From contig JBCDBH010000345.1 in NCBI GenBank assembly GCA_039184055.1, positions 1 through 6,389 of the forward strand: DNA of 6,389 nt, written 5' to 3'. Source of the stretch: JBCDBH01 sp039184055. GTDB lineage: Bacteria; Acidobacteriota; Thermoanaerobaculia; Multivoradales; J023. The position numbers and the translations under genes are program-made. Below the pieces are notes generated by a model that did not search any database, had not been told where the DNA came from, and was given only the letters and a program-made list of their open reading frames with translations. The number at the start of each line of letters is the position of its first letter. The first letter of the stretch is position 1. Of this stretch, positions 6,292 through 6,389 are shown one piece after another.

Positions 6292-6389
6292 TATATGCAT
6301 CAGAATTAGGTGCAGTTGCTGCTCCTACTGCTGGACTTCACTTTAGCCGAGAATTACTTAAAAGATTAGAGCTGAAAGGTGTAAATTCC
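6285..6389 (+). CDS. queA: Fragment of QueA, SAM:tRNA ribosyltransferase-isomerase
   Basis: The plus strand is open from 6285 to the window end (35 codons) and reads QTVYASELGAVAAPTAGLHF, then a helix SRELLKRLELKGV. This matches the highly conserved QueA core (YQTVY......G.VAAPTAGLHF), the enzyme that transfers the ribosyl part of SAM to the queuosine precursor in tRNA. The fragment has no start codon and continues past the right edge. Just before 6285 the codon is CGC where the family has Tyr, and the frame soon hits a TAG further upstream, so homology begins abruptly here. Codons are AT-rich (TTA, GAA, AAA) and GC is 42 of 105, unlike everything to the left. It probably comes from another, low-GC genome joined by error, or less likely from a rearrangement. 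Confidence 0.8.

Noticed and set aside
5485..6300. A 271-codon minus-strand frame starting with ATG at 6300
   Set aside because: It is the permease in a shifted frame: Arg/Gly-rich and without membrane segments, and its ATG lies on the QueA side of the junction.
6285..6389. An insertion sequence or phage end explaining the low-GC tail
   Set aside because: The segment encodes a housekeeping QueA core, and no inverted repeat, transposase or target duplication is visible.

Overview
The window reads as part of a contig from an uncultured, high-GC bacterium with ordinary bacterial gene starts (clear Shine-Dalgarno sites, overlapping stop/start codons). The truncated permease near the right end is of the MacB/FtsX type that is very abundant in Acidobacteriota, and the secreted propeller protein ends in a short DGFESGDTTAW tail I associate with secreted proteins of Acidobacteriota-like and some proteobacterial genomes. 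An Acidobacteriota-like host is my best guess, not a demonstrated one.

Layout, left to right. (1) Positions 1-1158, minus strand: two secreted-protein genes joined by a TGATG stop/start overlap. The upstream one (409-1158) is a 249-residue exported protein I cannot name. The downstream one starts at 409 and runs off the left edge; its visible part looks like the N-terminal region of a secreted matrixin-type metalloprotease, but the catalytic part lies outside the window. (2) Positions 1159-1711: a divergent, mostly non-coding region of about 550 bases with short inverted repeats and one doubtful 57-codon reading frame that has a good ribosome binding site. (3) Positions 1712-5464, plus strand: an operon-like series of a secreted six-Asp-box beta-propeller (sialidase-like fold), a class I SAM-dependent methyltransferase 31 bases later, and a CobW/COG0523 metal-chaperone GTPase overlapping the methyltransferase by four bases (ATGA). 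(4) Positions 5508-6284, minus strand: the C-terminal part of a MacB/FtsX-type ABC transporter permease, convergent with the CobW gene. (5) Positions 6285-6389: an abrupt switch from about 69% GC to 40% GC, where the plus strand encodes 35 residues of the core of QueA (tRNA queuosine biosynthesis). Both genes are cut at the same point, so this is most likely an assembly chimera or a rearrangement junction.

How the genes work together: the methyltransferase and CobW GTPase are almost certainly co-translated, and the propeller may be on the same transcript, but no known pathway links all three. The left pair probably acts outside the cytoplasm as an exported protein plus a putative exported protease. 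I found no CRISPR array, rRNA, tRNA or complete mobile element, and no assembly of genes that I can honestly call a new system. The most notable signals are the QueA/permease junction, the edge gene at 1-409, and the propeller-methyltransferase-CobW arrangement.
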